Positions 51,356-62,360 of a DNA stretch of 64,000 nt are shown here, in pieces (position 1 is the first letter of the stretch; each line of letters opens with the position of its first letter). Both the position numbers and the translations under genes were made by a program. Origin of the DNA: Phycicoccus sp. HDW14 (GTDB lineage: Bacteria; Actinomycetota; Actinomycetes; Actinomycetales; Dermatophilaceae); assembly GCF_011383005.1 (NCBI RefSeq), contig NZ_CP049935.1, positions 1,426,001 through 1,490,000 of the forward strand, read 5' to 3'. A model generated the notes under the pieces. The model searched no databases. It was not told the origin of the DNA and worked only from the letters and a program-made list of their open reading frames with translations.

Positions 51356-52302
51356 GCCCGGGCATCCCCCGACGGGGCGGCCCGGCCCCGGTGGCCGTCG
51401 TGCTCGCCGGTGGCCTCGGTACCCGGATGGGGAGCCTGTCGCGCGATCAGCCCAAGCACCTCCTGGAGGTCGCGGGCGAGCCGTTCGTCGTGCACCAGCT
51501 GCGCTGGCTGGCCGGCCACGGCGTCGTCGACGTCGTCCTGGCCACCTCGCACCTCGCCGACCGCTTCGAGCCCGTCCTCGGCGACGGGCGCCGGTGGGGC
51601 GTGCGGCTGCACTACTCCGTCGAGCCGGCCCCCGAGGGCACGGGCGGCGGGTTGCGCCGCGCCGCGCACCACCTCGGGTCGCTGCCCGAGCGCCTCGTCG
51701 TCGTCAACGGCGACCTCCTCACCCGGCACGACCTGACCCGCCAGGTCGCCCTCGGGCTCGGGCGTCCCGACGTCGAGGCCGTCCTGCACGTGCGGACCGT
51801 GCCCGACGCCCGCCCGTTCGGCTGCGTCGTCGCCGACGACGCCGGGCGCGTGTCGGCCTTCCTCGAGAAGAGCCCCCACCCACCCGGGCACGAGGTCAAC
51901 GCGGGGACCTACGTCCTCGACCGCTCGGTGGTCGAGTCGATCCCCGAGGGCGTCGTGTCCCTCGAGGTCGACGTCCTGCCGCGCCTCGTCGCGGGTGGGC
52001 GGGTGCTGGCCCACCGGGAGGACGCGCTGTGGGAGGACGTCGGCACGCCCGAGGCGCTCGTCCGGGCCTCCCGGGCGCTCGTCCTGGCCTCGGGCGCCGA
52101 CGCCCACGTCGACCCCACGGCGCGGGTCGACCCGACCGCCCTCGTGGCCGGCGGGTCGGCCGTCGGGCCGGGGGCGGTCGTCGGGGCCGGCGCGCACGTC
52201 CTCGGCTCGGTCGTGATGTCTGGGGCGGTCGTCGAGGCGGGCGCCGTCGTCGAGGACGGTGCCGTCGCCCCCGGCGTCACGGTGTCGCGCGCTCGGGCGT
52301 GA
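51352..52302 (+). CDS. Sugar-1-phosphate nucleotidyltransferase with hexapeptide tail (candidate HddC)
   Basis: 316 aa. Pyrophosphorylase motif VVLAGGLGTRMGSLSRDQPKHLLEV (GxGTRM...PKH), VVVNGDLLTRHD (metal Asp), FLEKSPHPPGHEVNAGTYV and a C-terminal left-handed beta-helix of hexapeptide repeats (AHVDPTARVDPTALV onward). The family makes NDP-sugars. As the only such enzyme beside hddA-gmhA-gmhB it is the natural candidate for GDP-heptose formation, but mannose or glucose are possible substrates. GTG 51352 overlaps the flippase stop. Overlaps the convergent AftD copy 2 by 26 bp. Confidence 0.85.
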   Translation: MSPGIPRRGGPAPVAVVLAGGLGTRMGSLSRDQPKHLLEVAGEPFVVHQLRWLAGHGVVDVVLATSHLADRFEPVLGDGRRWGVRLHYSVEPAPEGTGGGLRRAAHHLGSLPERLVVVNGDLLTRHDLTRQVALGLGRPDVEAVLHVRTVPDARPFGCVVADDAGRVSAFLEKSPHPPGHEVNAGTYVLDRSVVESIPEGVVSLEVDVLPRLVAGGRVLAHREDALWEDVGTPEALVRASRALVLASGADAHVDPTARVDPTALVAGGSAVGPGAVVGAGAHVLGSVVMSGAVVEAGAVVEDGAVAPGVTVSRARA

Positions 52303-55300
52303 CCGGGGGCTCGTCGCGCCACGAACCGACGACGAGCAGCACGAGCGAGACCACCACGAGCACCGACGGGGCGGGGTTGCCGAGGACGAGCTGGGGGCTC
52401 GGCTCACCCCAGCGACCGAGGTTGCCGACGACCCACGCCACCGGCGCGAGGAGCATCGCCACCACCGAGAGCCGCAGCAGCGTCCGGGGCGCCGGCGGCC
52501 GGCGCAGGAGGCTCCAGAGACCGACGGCGACCGCGACGAGCGCTCCCGGGAGGCCGGTGACGAACCAGCACCCGAGCACGAGCAGGAGCCATCCGGCCGC
52601 CGAGCGGCGGCGGGACCGACGGGCGGAGGCCGTGACGCGCCCACCGGGGGCCGGGGCCGCCGGGGCCACCGGAGCCACCGGGGCCGCGGGCACCCCCGAC
52701 CGCGACCCGGGACGAGGAGCAGGGCCGAGGACAGCAGCACGGCGGCGCCCGAGGTCCCCAGCGCGATGTCGGCGGCCTGCTGCGGCCCGTAGTCGATGCT
52801 CAGCTCGTGCGGGCCGAGGTCGCGCACCCACCACCCCATCGCGTAGCCGTCGACGACGACCGGGGGGCCGAGCGGGACGCCGTCCATCGTGGCCCGCCAG
52901 CCGCGGTCGAGGTTCTGGCCGACGACGAGCAGGTAGGGCTCGTCGGCGGCGGCGGCCGTCACGCGGTAGGAGGAGGCGGACCTGCGCTCCACCCGGACAT
53001 CGGGTCCGGCGCGGCCGGGCAGGGCGACCTCGCCGGTGACGTCGCGGAGCACGAGCGAGTCGGCGGTCCACCCGCGGACGCTGCGCAGCCGGTGCTCCCC
53101 GGCCGCCGGGCGGAGGGTCCCGCAGCCGGCGACGAGGCGCGGGCCGTCGCCCTCGACGCCCCCGACGACCCGCACCTTCACGGGGTCGCCGTCGAGCGTG
53201 GCGATGGTGGTGCAGCGGCGGGCGGCCGACGCCGGGTCGCTGACGACGCGGGCGCCGTCGAGGCCGACCTCGCTGATGACCGGGGTGCCTTCGCCCCGGA
53301 CCTCGGTGACCCGCAGGCGGACCCGTGACGCCTGCACCTCCGGGAGGGGCACGACCACCCGGCCCGGGCCGAGTGCGGCGGTCGCGACGCGCTTCCCGTC
53401 GACGAGGACGTCGGCCTCGGACACCCATCCCCGGGCCTTCGCGGGCTGCTCGACGACGACCTCGTCGAGGGTCTGGGGCTCGGCAAAGGCGGCCTGGAGC
53501 CACTCCCCCGTGACCCCGCGACCCGGAGACCACCCGGTGGATGCCTGCCCGTCGAAGGCGCGCGACCCGCGGACGAGCACGTCGTCGAAGGCCCGGGAGG
53601 AGGACGTGACGTCGACGTCCCCGGTGACACCCGACAGGGCGTCGAGCACGTCGTCCGGCGCCGAGCGGTCCGGGCGGACCAGCCCGTAGACGCGCAGCGC
53701 GCGCCCCGTCGGCAGGGTGAGGTCGCGGTCGAGCCGGGTCTCCTCGTCGTCGCCGGCCCCGGCCCTCCCCTGCACCCGGGTCAGGACGACGTCGGTCGGC
53801 GTCTGCGCGAGCCGCTCGCGGGCAGCGCCCTCGAGCCGGGCCGCGGCGTCGACGGTCGCCACCGGGAGCCGGGCCACCCGGCGCACCTGCAGCCCGGGGA
53901 CGCCCACCTCGGCGACCGACACGGGGTTGTCACCCGTCCCCGAGACGGCCGTGACCGTCACGGTGAGCCGCTCGGCGGTGCGGCCCGGGAGCTCGGCGGT
54001 GATCCGTCCGTCGGCCGGGACCGTCACCTCGGTGACCGCGTCGTCCGCCGCGACCCTCAGCCTCGCGATGCGCTGCCCGGTGGTCGGCGGCACGTCGAGC
54101 TCCACCCGGCCCACCGGCAGCGGCCGGGCCATCCGCACGGACACCGACTGGCCGAGGGCGTGGCCGAAGTCGCCGAAGGTCCAGGCCGTGGTCGGGTCTC
54201 CGTCGAAGGCGTTCTCGGCCGTGCTCGCCGCGTTGACCCCGAACTGCGGCCGGTCGAGGGTGGCGGTGACCTCGCCCCCCTCCACCCGCAGCACGGTCTG
54301 GTCGTCGGGGCCACCGAGCGCGATGGTCGGGCCCGGGGCACGGTCGGCGGCCACGAGGGGTCCGTAGGCGTCGGTGAGCCGGTTCGGCACGACCTCCCGG
54401 CGCCGGTTGGTGTCGGTGAGCACGAGGCGCGTGCGCGGCCCGAGGGCCTCGGTGACCCGGGCGGCACCCGCGGGCTCGGTGAGGAGGAAGGGGGGCTGGC
54501 CGGGCAGCAGACCGGCCTGGACGAGCGGCGCCAGCACCCACCCGTCGCCGTCGACCAGCACCAGGCCGCTCGAGCCCTCGGTGCGCACGAGGTCGCGACC
54601 GTCGAGCACCTCGTAGCGCTGCAGCGGGGGCAGGCGGGTCTCGAGCGGCGGCTGGTCCGCGGTCCGCAGCACCCCCTGGCCCGGCGCGCCGTCGGCGCCG
54701 CGGAACTCCAGCCCCGGGTCCGACCCGACCTCGGTGGCGACCTTCAGGGGACGTGCCCCGCCGGCCTTGTCCCACCGGACGTCGTTGCGGACGAGGACGT
54801 CGCCGACCCCGAGGTAGCGCGCGGCCGCCGACAGCACCCCGGCCGGCAGCGTGCCCTCCTGCAGGCCCGTGTCGACGGCGGCCAGCAGGCTCGCGCCGTA
54901 CGGGGAGGACTCGGGCAGCGTGATCCGGACGAACGAGGGCCGGGCGAGGAGCGCGTTGTTGAGGTCGTCGGGCCGGTCCTCGCTCCACGTGTACTGGGGC
55001 TGCGCGACCCCCGGGACGAACCAGACCCGCCGGTCGGCCGGCCCCTGGTCGAGGGTCCGGGCGGCCTGGGACCAGTACTGCGGCACCGGGAGCGGCAGGC
55101 TGTAGAGGCCGTTGCTCCACGCCGGCCAGGTGGCGACCACGACCGCGACCGCCGCCACCCCGGCGACGACCGGTCGCGGCGCGACCCGTCGGGCCCGCCG
55201 CAGGAGGGTCGGGGCCGCGAGACCGGCCACGAGCGCGATGCCGAGGACGAGCACCGCACCGACCTTGTTGGTGGTGCGGAAGGCCGCGGCCCCGGGCACG

Positions 55301-56355
55301 TGCTCGAAGGCCCAGAGCAGCAGGTGACCGAACGGCGAGGGGTCGACGACCGGGTGCGCCCCCACCATGAGCACGGCAGCGGGAACCACGAGCAGGAGCA
55401 CCGCCCGCCGCGCGGGGCCCCGCACCACCTGCGCCGACAGGACGAGCAGCACCGGCAGGAGGAAGCTGGCCACGACGACGACCGGGTTGGTCAGGTACGA
55501 CTCGAAGCCCGGCTGCCAGGGTCCGTCGACGTCCCGTCCGTAGAGCGGCCACAACCCCGTCCCGCGCAGCACCTCACCGAACGAGGACGGCGCGGCGATG
55601 CCGTCGAGCGACTCGCTGAACTGGGTGACGTGGCTGCCCGCCCCGAGCGCCGTCAGCGACGGGACCAGCCAGTAGGCCGAGAGCAGGCCGGCGAGGAGCC
55701 CCCAGCGCGCCGTCGCCGAGACCACGGAGCGCCAGCCGGCCCCGAGCCCGGCGTGGGCGTACCAGAGCAGGGCCGGGAGGCACAGGAGCTGGATGAGCGG
55801 GATGACGGCGGCGTTCATCCCGCTCATGGCCGCGAAGGCCAGGGCGGCGGCGGCCGGGTCGCGCCACCCGCCCCGGACGGTGGCGCGCAGGAGGAAGAGC
55901 GCCATCCACGGCAGCAGGGCCGCGGGCAGGACGATCGCGAGGAAGTCCCCCGCCGTCACCATGTACGGGTTGGCGACGTAGAGGACCGCGACGGCGACGC
56001 GGCCGACGCGGCGGGCCCGGTCGCCGGCGACGAGGGTGTACAGCCGGCTCGCACCCCAGGCCCCGACCAGCAGGAGGACCCACCGCAGCAGCCGCATCGA
56101 GAGGTCCGGGCCGATGCCGAGCTCCTGGACCAGGCCCACCACGGCGGCCACCGGGAAGAGCCCCACGTTGAAGTTGGCCTCGCCGAGCTTGGGGCTCTCG
56201 CGCCAGGCCCGGCTCAGGGCCTCGGCCTCCCGCCACGGCGCCATGTAGATTTCGGGCTTGATGTCGGGGGCCAGCACACCGGCGTGGTTGAGCAGGAGGA
56301 CGAGCAGCAGGATGGTCGCGAGCACCACGGGCACGCCGGCTCGCCTCAGCACCAT
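52277..56355 (-). CDS. AftD-like (DUF3367) arabinofuranosyltransferase, copy 2 (frameshifted)
   Basis: About 1359 aa when repaired. N-terminal GT-C membrane domain with ~11 helices (first loop LAPDIKPEIYMAPWREAE; YVANPYMVTAGDFLAIVLPAAL), then a long outside domain with sandwich modules (DGDPTTAWTFGDFG; SRAFDGQASTGWSPG). Near the end, GWRATMDGVPLGPPVVVDGYAMGWWV is shared in kind with copy 1. The frame breaks in the run 52693-52697; one extra base gives a Pro/Ala linker (VPAAPVAPVAPAAP) and three more helices ending PPVTPERATP. ATG 56355 has GGAAGG upstream. AftD role from family; sugar unproven. Confidence 0.85.
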
Positions 56356-56463
56356 GCACCCTTCCGACGACGTCCTGGCGCCTCATTGTGCCGCACCGGG
56401 TTCGGGCCCCACCGGCGCCCCGAGCCTGCGTCGCGACCCGGCATCCACCCCGGGTGCCCGCCC

Positions 56464-58421
56464 GTGAGCGCCCACCGCTCCCCCGCCACTCGGCGGCCCT
56501 CGGACCGCGGGGCCCAGCTCGGCTACCGTCCCCCGCTCGACGGCCTGCGGGCCCTCGCCGTCGTCGTCGTCATGCTCTACCACGGGGGCGTCGGCTGGGC
56601 CGGGGCGGCTTCCTCGGCGTCGACGTGTTCTTCGTGCTGTCGGGCTTCCTCATCACCTCGCTGCTCGTGCGCGAGTGGACCCGGACGGGCCGGATCGCCC
56701 TGCGCGCCTTCTGGATGCGCCGGGCCCGGCGGCTGCTGCCGGCCGTGGTGCTCGTGCTCCTGGCGGTGGTCTCCTACGACGTCGCCACCGGCGCCCACCA
56801 GCCCCTGCTGCGGGGTGACTCGCTCGCCACCCTCGGCTACGTGTCGAACTGGTGGTTCATGGTCAGCGACCAGTCCTACTTCTCCCAGTTCCTCGAGCCG
56901 TCCCCGCTGCGGCACACGTGGTCGCTGGCCATCGAGGAGCAGTTCTACCTCGTCTTCCCGCTGCTCCTCGTGCTGCTGCTCGGCCGCCTCCGGTGGGGGC
57001 TGCGGCGGGTCCGGGCGGTGCTGCTCGTCGGCGCGGTCGGGTCGGCCGCGCTCATGGCCGTCCTCTACCAGCCGCTCACCGACCCCTCCCGCGCTTACTA
57101 CGGGAGCGACACCCGGGTCCAGGCCCTGCTCGTCGGGGCGCTGCTCGCGCTGGCCCCCTCCCTCACCGCCCCCGCGGCCCCCGTCTTCACGCGGCTCAAC
57201 GGACGGCTCGTCCGTCTGCCCGGGGCGGCCCTCCTCGGCTGGGTGGCCCTGGCCGGCCTCGTCGCGATGTTCGTCGGGGCGCGAGAGCTGTCGCCGTGGA
57301 TGTACCGGGGTGGCTTCACGCTCGCCGCGCTGCTGTCGGCCGTGCTCGTCGCCTCGGTGTCCCGCGCGCCCCGCTCCGCCCTGGCCCGCCTGCTCTCCCT
57401 CCGACCGGTCGTCGCGGTCGGCATCGTGTCCTACGGCCTCTACCTCTGGCACTGGCCGGTCTTCGTCGTCCTCGGCCACGACCGCACGGGGCTCGACGGG
57501 GTGCCGCTGCTGGCCCTGCGCCTCGCCGTCACCGCGCTCCTCGCCGTCCTGTCCTACCGGCTCGTCGAGGAGCCCGTCCGCACCCAGCGCCTGCAGCGCC
57601 GGTTCACCCCCACCCAGTGGGGCCGGGCGGTGGCCGCGGCGATGGCGGCGGTCGTCGCCGTCACGGTGTGGGGCACGCCGTCGGCCCTCTCCGTGAGCCC
57701 CACCCCGGGCGAGGAGGTGGCGGGCGGACGGCCCGCACCCGTCCCCGACGCGCAGGGCCGGATCGTCAAGGCCTTCCTGCTCGGCGACTCCCAGGCGTAC
57801 GCGATGCGCACCCACTACGGCAACACCGTCGACGGGCTCGCCGTCACCGGCAGCACCGAGCTCGGCTGCCAGACGCTGCTGGCGGACCGCTCCATCGACG
57901 GCCAGACCTACCCCAGCCTCCCGGCCTGCGCGGAGTGGGAGCCGCGGTGGACGGAGGAGGTCGCCCGCGAGAAGCCCGACCTCGTCGTGATGATGCTCGG
58001 GCTCGGCGAGCTGTACGACCGGCGGGTCGACGGCCGGGTCCTCACCTTCGGCACTCCGGAGTACCGCGCGTGGCTGGACCGCGAGATCGACCGCAGGCGA
58101 CAGCTCGTCGACGGGAAGGCCCGCCGGTTCGCCCTGACGACGGCGCTGTGCCTGGACATCAGCGCCGACGCCGCCAACCCCACCACCTCCATCGCCAACG
58201 ACCCCCGGCGCCTCGCGTGGCTCAACGACACCATCCGCGCGTACGGGCGGGAGCACCCGGAGGTGACGGTGCTCGACCTGTTCGGCACGGTGTGCGCGAA
58301 CGGCTACACCAACGAGGTCGACGGCGTGACCCTGCGCGACGACGGGTTGCACCTCAACGCGCGCGGAGCAGCGCTGGTGTGGGCCCGGATCGGCCCGCAG
58401 GTGGTCGAGGCCGCGAGCTGA
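56464..58421 (+). CDS. OafA-like acyltransferase with SGNH hydrolase domain (frameshifted)
   Basis: 652 aa when repaired. Acyltransferase-3 domain with ~10 helices: YRPPLDGLRALAVVVVMLYHGG (catalytic His), FLGVDVFFVLSGFLITSLLV, RRARRLLPAVVL, HTWSLAIEEQFYLVFPLLLV. The C-terminal SGNH domain has LLGDSQAYAM (GDS) and DDGLHLNARGAAL (Asp-x-x-His). It O-acetylates an envelope glycan outside the cell. The start frame ends at GGVGWAG; one extra G in 56602-56605 gives WAGGGFLGVDVFF. GTG 56464 used, the first start before the conserved region. Divergent from AftD copy 2. Confidence 0.88.
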
Positions 58422-58792
58422 TCAGTCGTCGGAGGCGGCGGCGTGCTCGGCCGGCGCGGAGGCGTCGCTGCCGATGAGCCGCTCGGAGCGGCGTCCGACA
58501 CCGAAGGCGTAGACCGAGCCGGCCGCGACGACGAGGGCCGCCACGAGCAGGCTGCCGGACTGCCACTGGCGGATCCGGTTCACCTCGCCGCAGGCCGCGA
58601 CGCCGAGGCCGTCGCTCGGGGGTTCGCCGCACTGCCGCACATGATGGGGAAGCCGTCGGAGGGGTAGAGCTGGATCGGCGACCACAGCAGGTACGCGGCC
58701 CCCACGAGGAGCAGCAGGGCGATGGTGGCGCCGACCCGCGCGCCGACCGACAGGGTGACGACCTGGCGCGTGCCGTCCTCGGGCTCAGCCAT
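58422..58792 (-). CDS. Small two-helix membrane protein (frameshifted)
   Basis: 123 aa when repaired. Two helices (GARVGATIALLLLVGAAYLLW and GSLLVAALVVAAGSVYAFGVG) with a short loop carrying Cys residues (FPIMCGSAANP, AACGEVNRIR) that could pair outside. One extra base in the run 58618-58622 joins the halves as SAANPPSDGLGVAACGE. I do not recognise the family. ATG 58792 lies within the last codons of the upstream methyltransferase gene (8-bp overlap), so it is coupled to it. Confidence 0.7.
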
Positions 58793-59576
58793 GGTCCTCC
58801 GTCGGTCGGGCGGTGCGGGTGCCTCCGGACGGAGGGCGGGTGTCCTTGCGACGCGCCGGCGCCGGGTCCGGGACCCGGACGGCCGGCTCCGCGACGACGA
58901 GCAGGTCGGACGCGATCGACGGGAACCTAGCACAGAGGCGGTCGACCCGGTCGACGGGCGAGGGGAACTCCCCGGGCATGCCCCGGGTGGTCAGGACGGT
59001 GAACCCTGTGCGCGCGAGGATCTCCGCGAGGGCCCGGTGCGAGAAGACCTTGAGGTGGCCCTGGACCTGGTTGCCCTGGCCGAGCACGCGCCACCGCCGT
59101 CCGAGGTGGACCTCGCTGGAGGTCTCGGTGAAGAGCGGCTGGATGCCGAGCGGGACGAGCACCCGGTTGGCCCAGCCGACGATGTTGGGGGTGGAGAGCA
59201 CGAGCCGGCCGCCGGGCTGCAGGATGCGCCGGATCTCGGCGAGCAGGAGGTCGGGGTGCGGGACGTGCTCGAGCACCTCACCGGCGACGACGACGTCGAA
59301 CGCGTCGTCGGCGAACGGGAGCCGGCCGGTGATGTCGGCGGTCACCCCGCGCCAGCGGACGCCCGGAGGTGGCGGTACGACGTCCATCCCCACGAGGTGC
59401 GAGCCCTCGGGCAGGCGCGAGGCCAGGGCCCCGAGCAGGACCCCCTGGCCGCAGCCGAGGTCGAGGGTGCGCCCGGGCCGGCGCCCGACGACGAGGTCGG
59501 CGATCGCCGCCAGCCGCACGTCGAGGGACCCGACCCACGTGACGTTCTCGCGGTAGTACTCGGGGAAGCTCGTCAT
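58785..59576 (-). CDS. Class I SAM-dependent methyltransferase
   Basis: 263 aa. LDLGCGQGVLLGALASRL (motif I), HLVGMDVVPPPPGVRW, DVVVAGEVLEHVPHPDLLLAEI and LQPGGRLVLSTPNIVGWANRV. The STPN and later GHLKVFSHRALAEILARTGF elements are those of glycan-cluster (WbcC/MT_11-like) methyltransferases. The last ~30 residues are Pro/Arg-rich. Substrate unknown; the last enzyme of the glycan region. ATG 59576. Confidence 0.87.
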   Translation of the reverse strand: MTSFPEYYRENVTWVGSLDVRLAAIADLVVGRRPGRTLDLGCGQGVLLGALASRLPEGSHLVGMDVVPPPPGVRWRGVTADITGRLPFADDAFDVVVAGEVLEHVPHPDLLLAEIRRILQPGGRLVLSTPNIVGWANRVLVPLGIQPLFTETSSEVHLGRRWRVLGQGNQVQGHLKVFSHRALAEILARTGFTVLTTRGMPGEFPSPVDRVDRLCARFPSIASDLLVVAEPAVRVPDPAPARRKDTRPPSGGTRTARPTEDHG

Positions 59577-59659
59577 CGCCGGTCGGGGAGGGCTGCCGGG
59601 CGGGCGGGACGGGGCATCCCGGCAGTATGGCAGAGGGTCATCGGGCCGCTGCGGCGCCG

Positions 59660-62353
59660 TCAGTGCGCGGCGTCGTGCCAGGAGCGGCCGACCCCGACGC
59701 TGACGTCGAGGGGCACGTCGCCGAGGTCGATGGCGGCACCCATCTCGCGCCGGACGAGGGCCTCGACGTCGGCCCGCTCCCCCGGGGCGACCTCGAGGAC
59801 GAGCTCGTCGTGCACCTGGAGCAGCATCCGGCTGGTGGCGCCCTCGGCCTTGAGCGCGGCGTCGACGCCCTTCATCGCCAGCTTGATGATGTCGGCGGCC
59901 GAGCCCTGGATCGGGGCGTTGAGGGCCATCCGCTCGGCGCCCTCGCGGCGCTGCCGGTTGTCGCTCAGCAGGTCGGGGAGGTAGCGGCGCCGGCCGAGCA
60001 TCGTCGCGGTGTAGCCCGTGGCCCGGGCCTCGACGACGACCTCGCGCAGGTAGTCGCGGACGCCGCCGAAGCGGGCGAAGTACTCGTCCATGAGGCCCTG
60101 CGCCTCACCGGTGCCGATGGTCAGCTGCTTGGACAGGCCGAACGCCGAGAGACCGTAGGCGAGGCCGTAGCTCATCGCCTTGACCTTGCTGCGCATCTCG
60201 AGGGTGACGTCCTCGGGCTCGACGCCGAAGACCCGGGCGCCGACGAAGCGGTGGAGGTCCTCACCGGTGCGGAAGGCCTCGATGAGCCCCTCGTCGCCGG
60301 AGAGGTGGGCCATGATCCGCATCTCGATCTGGCTGTAGTCGGCCGACATCAGCGACTCGAAGGCCTCGCCGACGACGAACACGTCGCGGATGCGCCGGCC
60401 CTCCTCGGTGCGGATGGGCACGTTCTGGAGGTTCGGGTCGGTGGAGGACAGCCGCCCGGTGGCCGCGATGGTCTGCAGGTACGTCGTGTGGATGCGCCGG
60501 TCGGGGGCGACCGACTTGATGAGCCCCTCGACGGTGACCCGCAGCCGGCTGGTGTCGCGGTGGCGCAGCAGCGCCTCGAGGAACGGGTGCTCGGTCTTGG
60601 TGAACAGGTCGGCGAGCGCGTCGGCGTCGGTGGTGTAGCCGGTCTTGGTGCGCTTGGTCTTCGGCATGCCGAGCTGGTCGAAGAGCACCTCCTGGAGCTG
60701 CTTCGGGCTGCCGAGGTTGACGTCCTCGCGGCCGATGGCGTCGTAGGCGTCCTGCTGGGCCTGGCGCATCTTCGCCGCGAAGTCGGCCTCGAGGTCGGTG
60801 AGGGCGTCCTCGTCGACGGCGATGCCGGTGCGCTCCATCTCGGCGAGGATGTCGACGAGCGGCAGCTCGAGGTCGGCGAGCAGCTCGGTGCCGCCGGTCT
60901 CCTCGACCTTCTCGGCGAGGACGGCCGACAGCTCGAGGACGGCCCGGGCGCGCACCATCGCGTCGCGCTCGGCGGTGTCGTCGTCGGTCTCGACGTCGAA
61001 GGTCAGCGTGCCCTGGCGGCCCTGGTCGCTCGTCGCGCCGCCCTCCGCGGTCAGCTCGCGGCCGAGGTGGCGCACGACGAGGTCCTCGAGGTCGTAGGAG
61101 CGCTGGTCGGGGCGCACGAGGTAGGCGGCGAGGGCGGTGTCGCTGGTGACGCCGTTGAGGGCCAGCCCGCGCGCCCGCAGGGCCTGGAGCTGGGGCTTGA
61201 CGTCGTGGAGGACCTTGGGCGCGTCGGGGTCGGCGAGCCACCCGGCGAGGGCCTGCTCCTGCTCGGCGGTGAGCGCGGTGAGGTCGAGGTAGGCCGTGGC
61301 GCCGTCGTCGCCGGCCAGCGCGACGGCCCCCGCGTCGCCCTCGCCCGCCCGGTAGTGCCCGGACACGACGACCCCGTGCGGGACGGTGCGCCCCACGGCG
61401 CCGTCGCCGAAGCGCACGGTGAGGTCGTCGGCGGTGAACACGTCGCCGTCGAGCTCGAAGCCGCCCTCGACCTCGTCGGACTCGACGTCGAAGGTCTGGA
61501 AGAGCCGGTCGCGCAGGACGCGGAACTCGAGGCCGTCGAAGACCTGGTGGACCTCCTCGCGGTCCCAGGAGGCGCGCTCGAGGTCGGCGACGGTGAGCGG
61601 CAGCTCGAGGTCGTCGACGAGCTTGTTGAGCCTGCGGTTGCGCAGCACGCCGTCGAGGTGGGCGCGCAGGTTCTCGCCGGCCTTGCCCTTGATCTCGTCG
61701 ACGTGGGCGACGACGCCGGTGAGGTCGCCGTACTGGGCGAGCCACTTGGCCGCGGTCTTCGGACCGACGCCGGGGACGCCGGGGAGGTTGTCGCTGGACT
61801 CGCCGACGAGGGCCGCGAGGTCGCTGTAGCGGTTCGGGGGGACGAGGTACTTCTCCTCGACGGCGGCGGGGTCCATCCGCCAGACCTCGGAGACGCCACG
61901 GACCGGGTAGATGAGGCTGACCTTCTCGGTGACGAGCTGGAAGGCGTCGCGGTCGCCGGTGCAGATGACGACCTCGGCGCCGGCCTCGGTGGCCTGCCGG
62001 GTCAGGGAGGCGATGACGTCGTCGGCCTCGTACCCCTCGAGGCCGATGTGCTTGATGCGCAGCGCGTCGAGCACCTCGCGCAGCAGGGGCAGCTGGCCGG
62101 AGAACTCGGTGGGCGTCTTGGAGCGGCCGGCCTTGTACTCGCTGTACTCCTCGAGGCGGAAGGTCTGGCGCGAGACGTCGAAGGCGACGCAGACGTGGGT
62201 GGGCGCCTCGTCGCGCAGGACGTTGATGAGCATCGAGGTGAAGCCGTAGACGGCGTTGGTGTGCTGCCCGGTGCTCGTCGAGAAGTTCTCGACGGGGAGG
62301 GCGAAGAACGCCCGGTAGGCCAGCGAGTGTCCGTCGAGGAGGAGGAGCTTCAC
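59660..62353 (-). CDS. polA: DNA polymerase I
   Basis: 897 aa. 5' nuclease domain (LLLLDGHSLAYRAFFALP; YEADDVIASL; CTGDRDAFQL; SSDNLPGVPGVGPKTA), a central 3'-5' exonuclease-like domain where I see no DxE metal motif, so proofreading is probably absent as in many actinobacteria, then the polymerase domain: DYSQIEMRIMAHLSGDEGLI (motif A), RSKVKAMSYGLAYGL (O-helix, motif B) and LLQVHDELVLEV (motif C). GTG 62353 is 7 nt after TAGGCT (62361-62366); the long frame upstream is antisense to the thioesterase gene. Confidence 0.97.
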   Translation of the reverse strand: MKLLLLDGHSLAYRAFFALPVENFSTSTGQHTNAVYGFTSMLINVLRDEAPTHVCVAFDVSRQTFRLEEYSEYKAGRSKTPTEFSGQLPLLREVLDALRIKHIGLEGYEADDVIASLTRQATEAGAEVVICTGDRDAFQLVTEKVSLIYPVRGVSEVWRMDPAAVEEKYLVPPNRYSDLAALVGESSDNLPGVPGVGPKTAAKWLAQYGDLTGVVAHVDEIKGKAGENLRAHLDGVLRNRRLNKLVDDLELPLTVADLERASWDREEVHQVFDGLEFRVLRDRLFQTFDVESDEVEGGFELDGDVFTADDLTVRFGDGAVGRTVPHGVVVSGHYRAGEGDAGAVALAGDDGATAYLDLTALTAEQEQALAGWLADPDAPKVLHDVKPQLQALRARGLALNGVTSDTALAAYLVRPDQRSYDLEDLVVRHLGRELTAEGGATSDQGRQGTLTFDVETDDDTAERDAMVRARAVLELSAVLAEKVEETGGTELLADLELPLVDILAEMERTGIAVDEDALTDLEADFAAKMRQAQQDAYDAIGREDVNLGSPKQLQEVLFDQLGMPKTKRTKTGYTTDADALADLFTKTEHPFLEALLRHRDTSRLRVTVEGLIKSVAPDRRIHTTYLQTIAATGRLSSTDPNLQNVPIRTEEGRRIRDVFVVGEAFESLMSADYSQIEMRIMAHLSGDEGLIEAFRTGEDLHRFVGARVFGVEPEDVTLEMRSKVKAMSYGLAYGLSAFGLSKQLTIGTGEAQGLMDEYFARFGGVRDYLREVVVEARATGYTATMLGRRRYLPDLLSDNRQRREGAERMALNAPIQGSAADIIKLAMKGVDAALKAEGATSRMLLQVHDELVLEVAPGERADVEALVRREMGAAIDLGDVPLDVSVGVGRSWHDAAH

Positions 62354-62360
62354 GCGTGGC

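Noticed and set aside
52620-52690. Tandem repeat of CCGGGGCCACC-like units
   Set aside because: It encodes the Pro/Ala/Val linker of AftD copy 2; codon-level repetition rather than a mobile or regulatory repeat.
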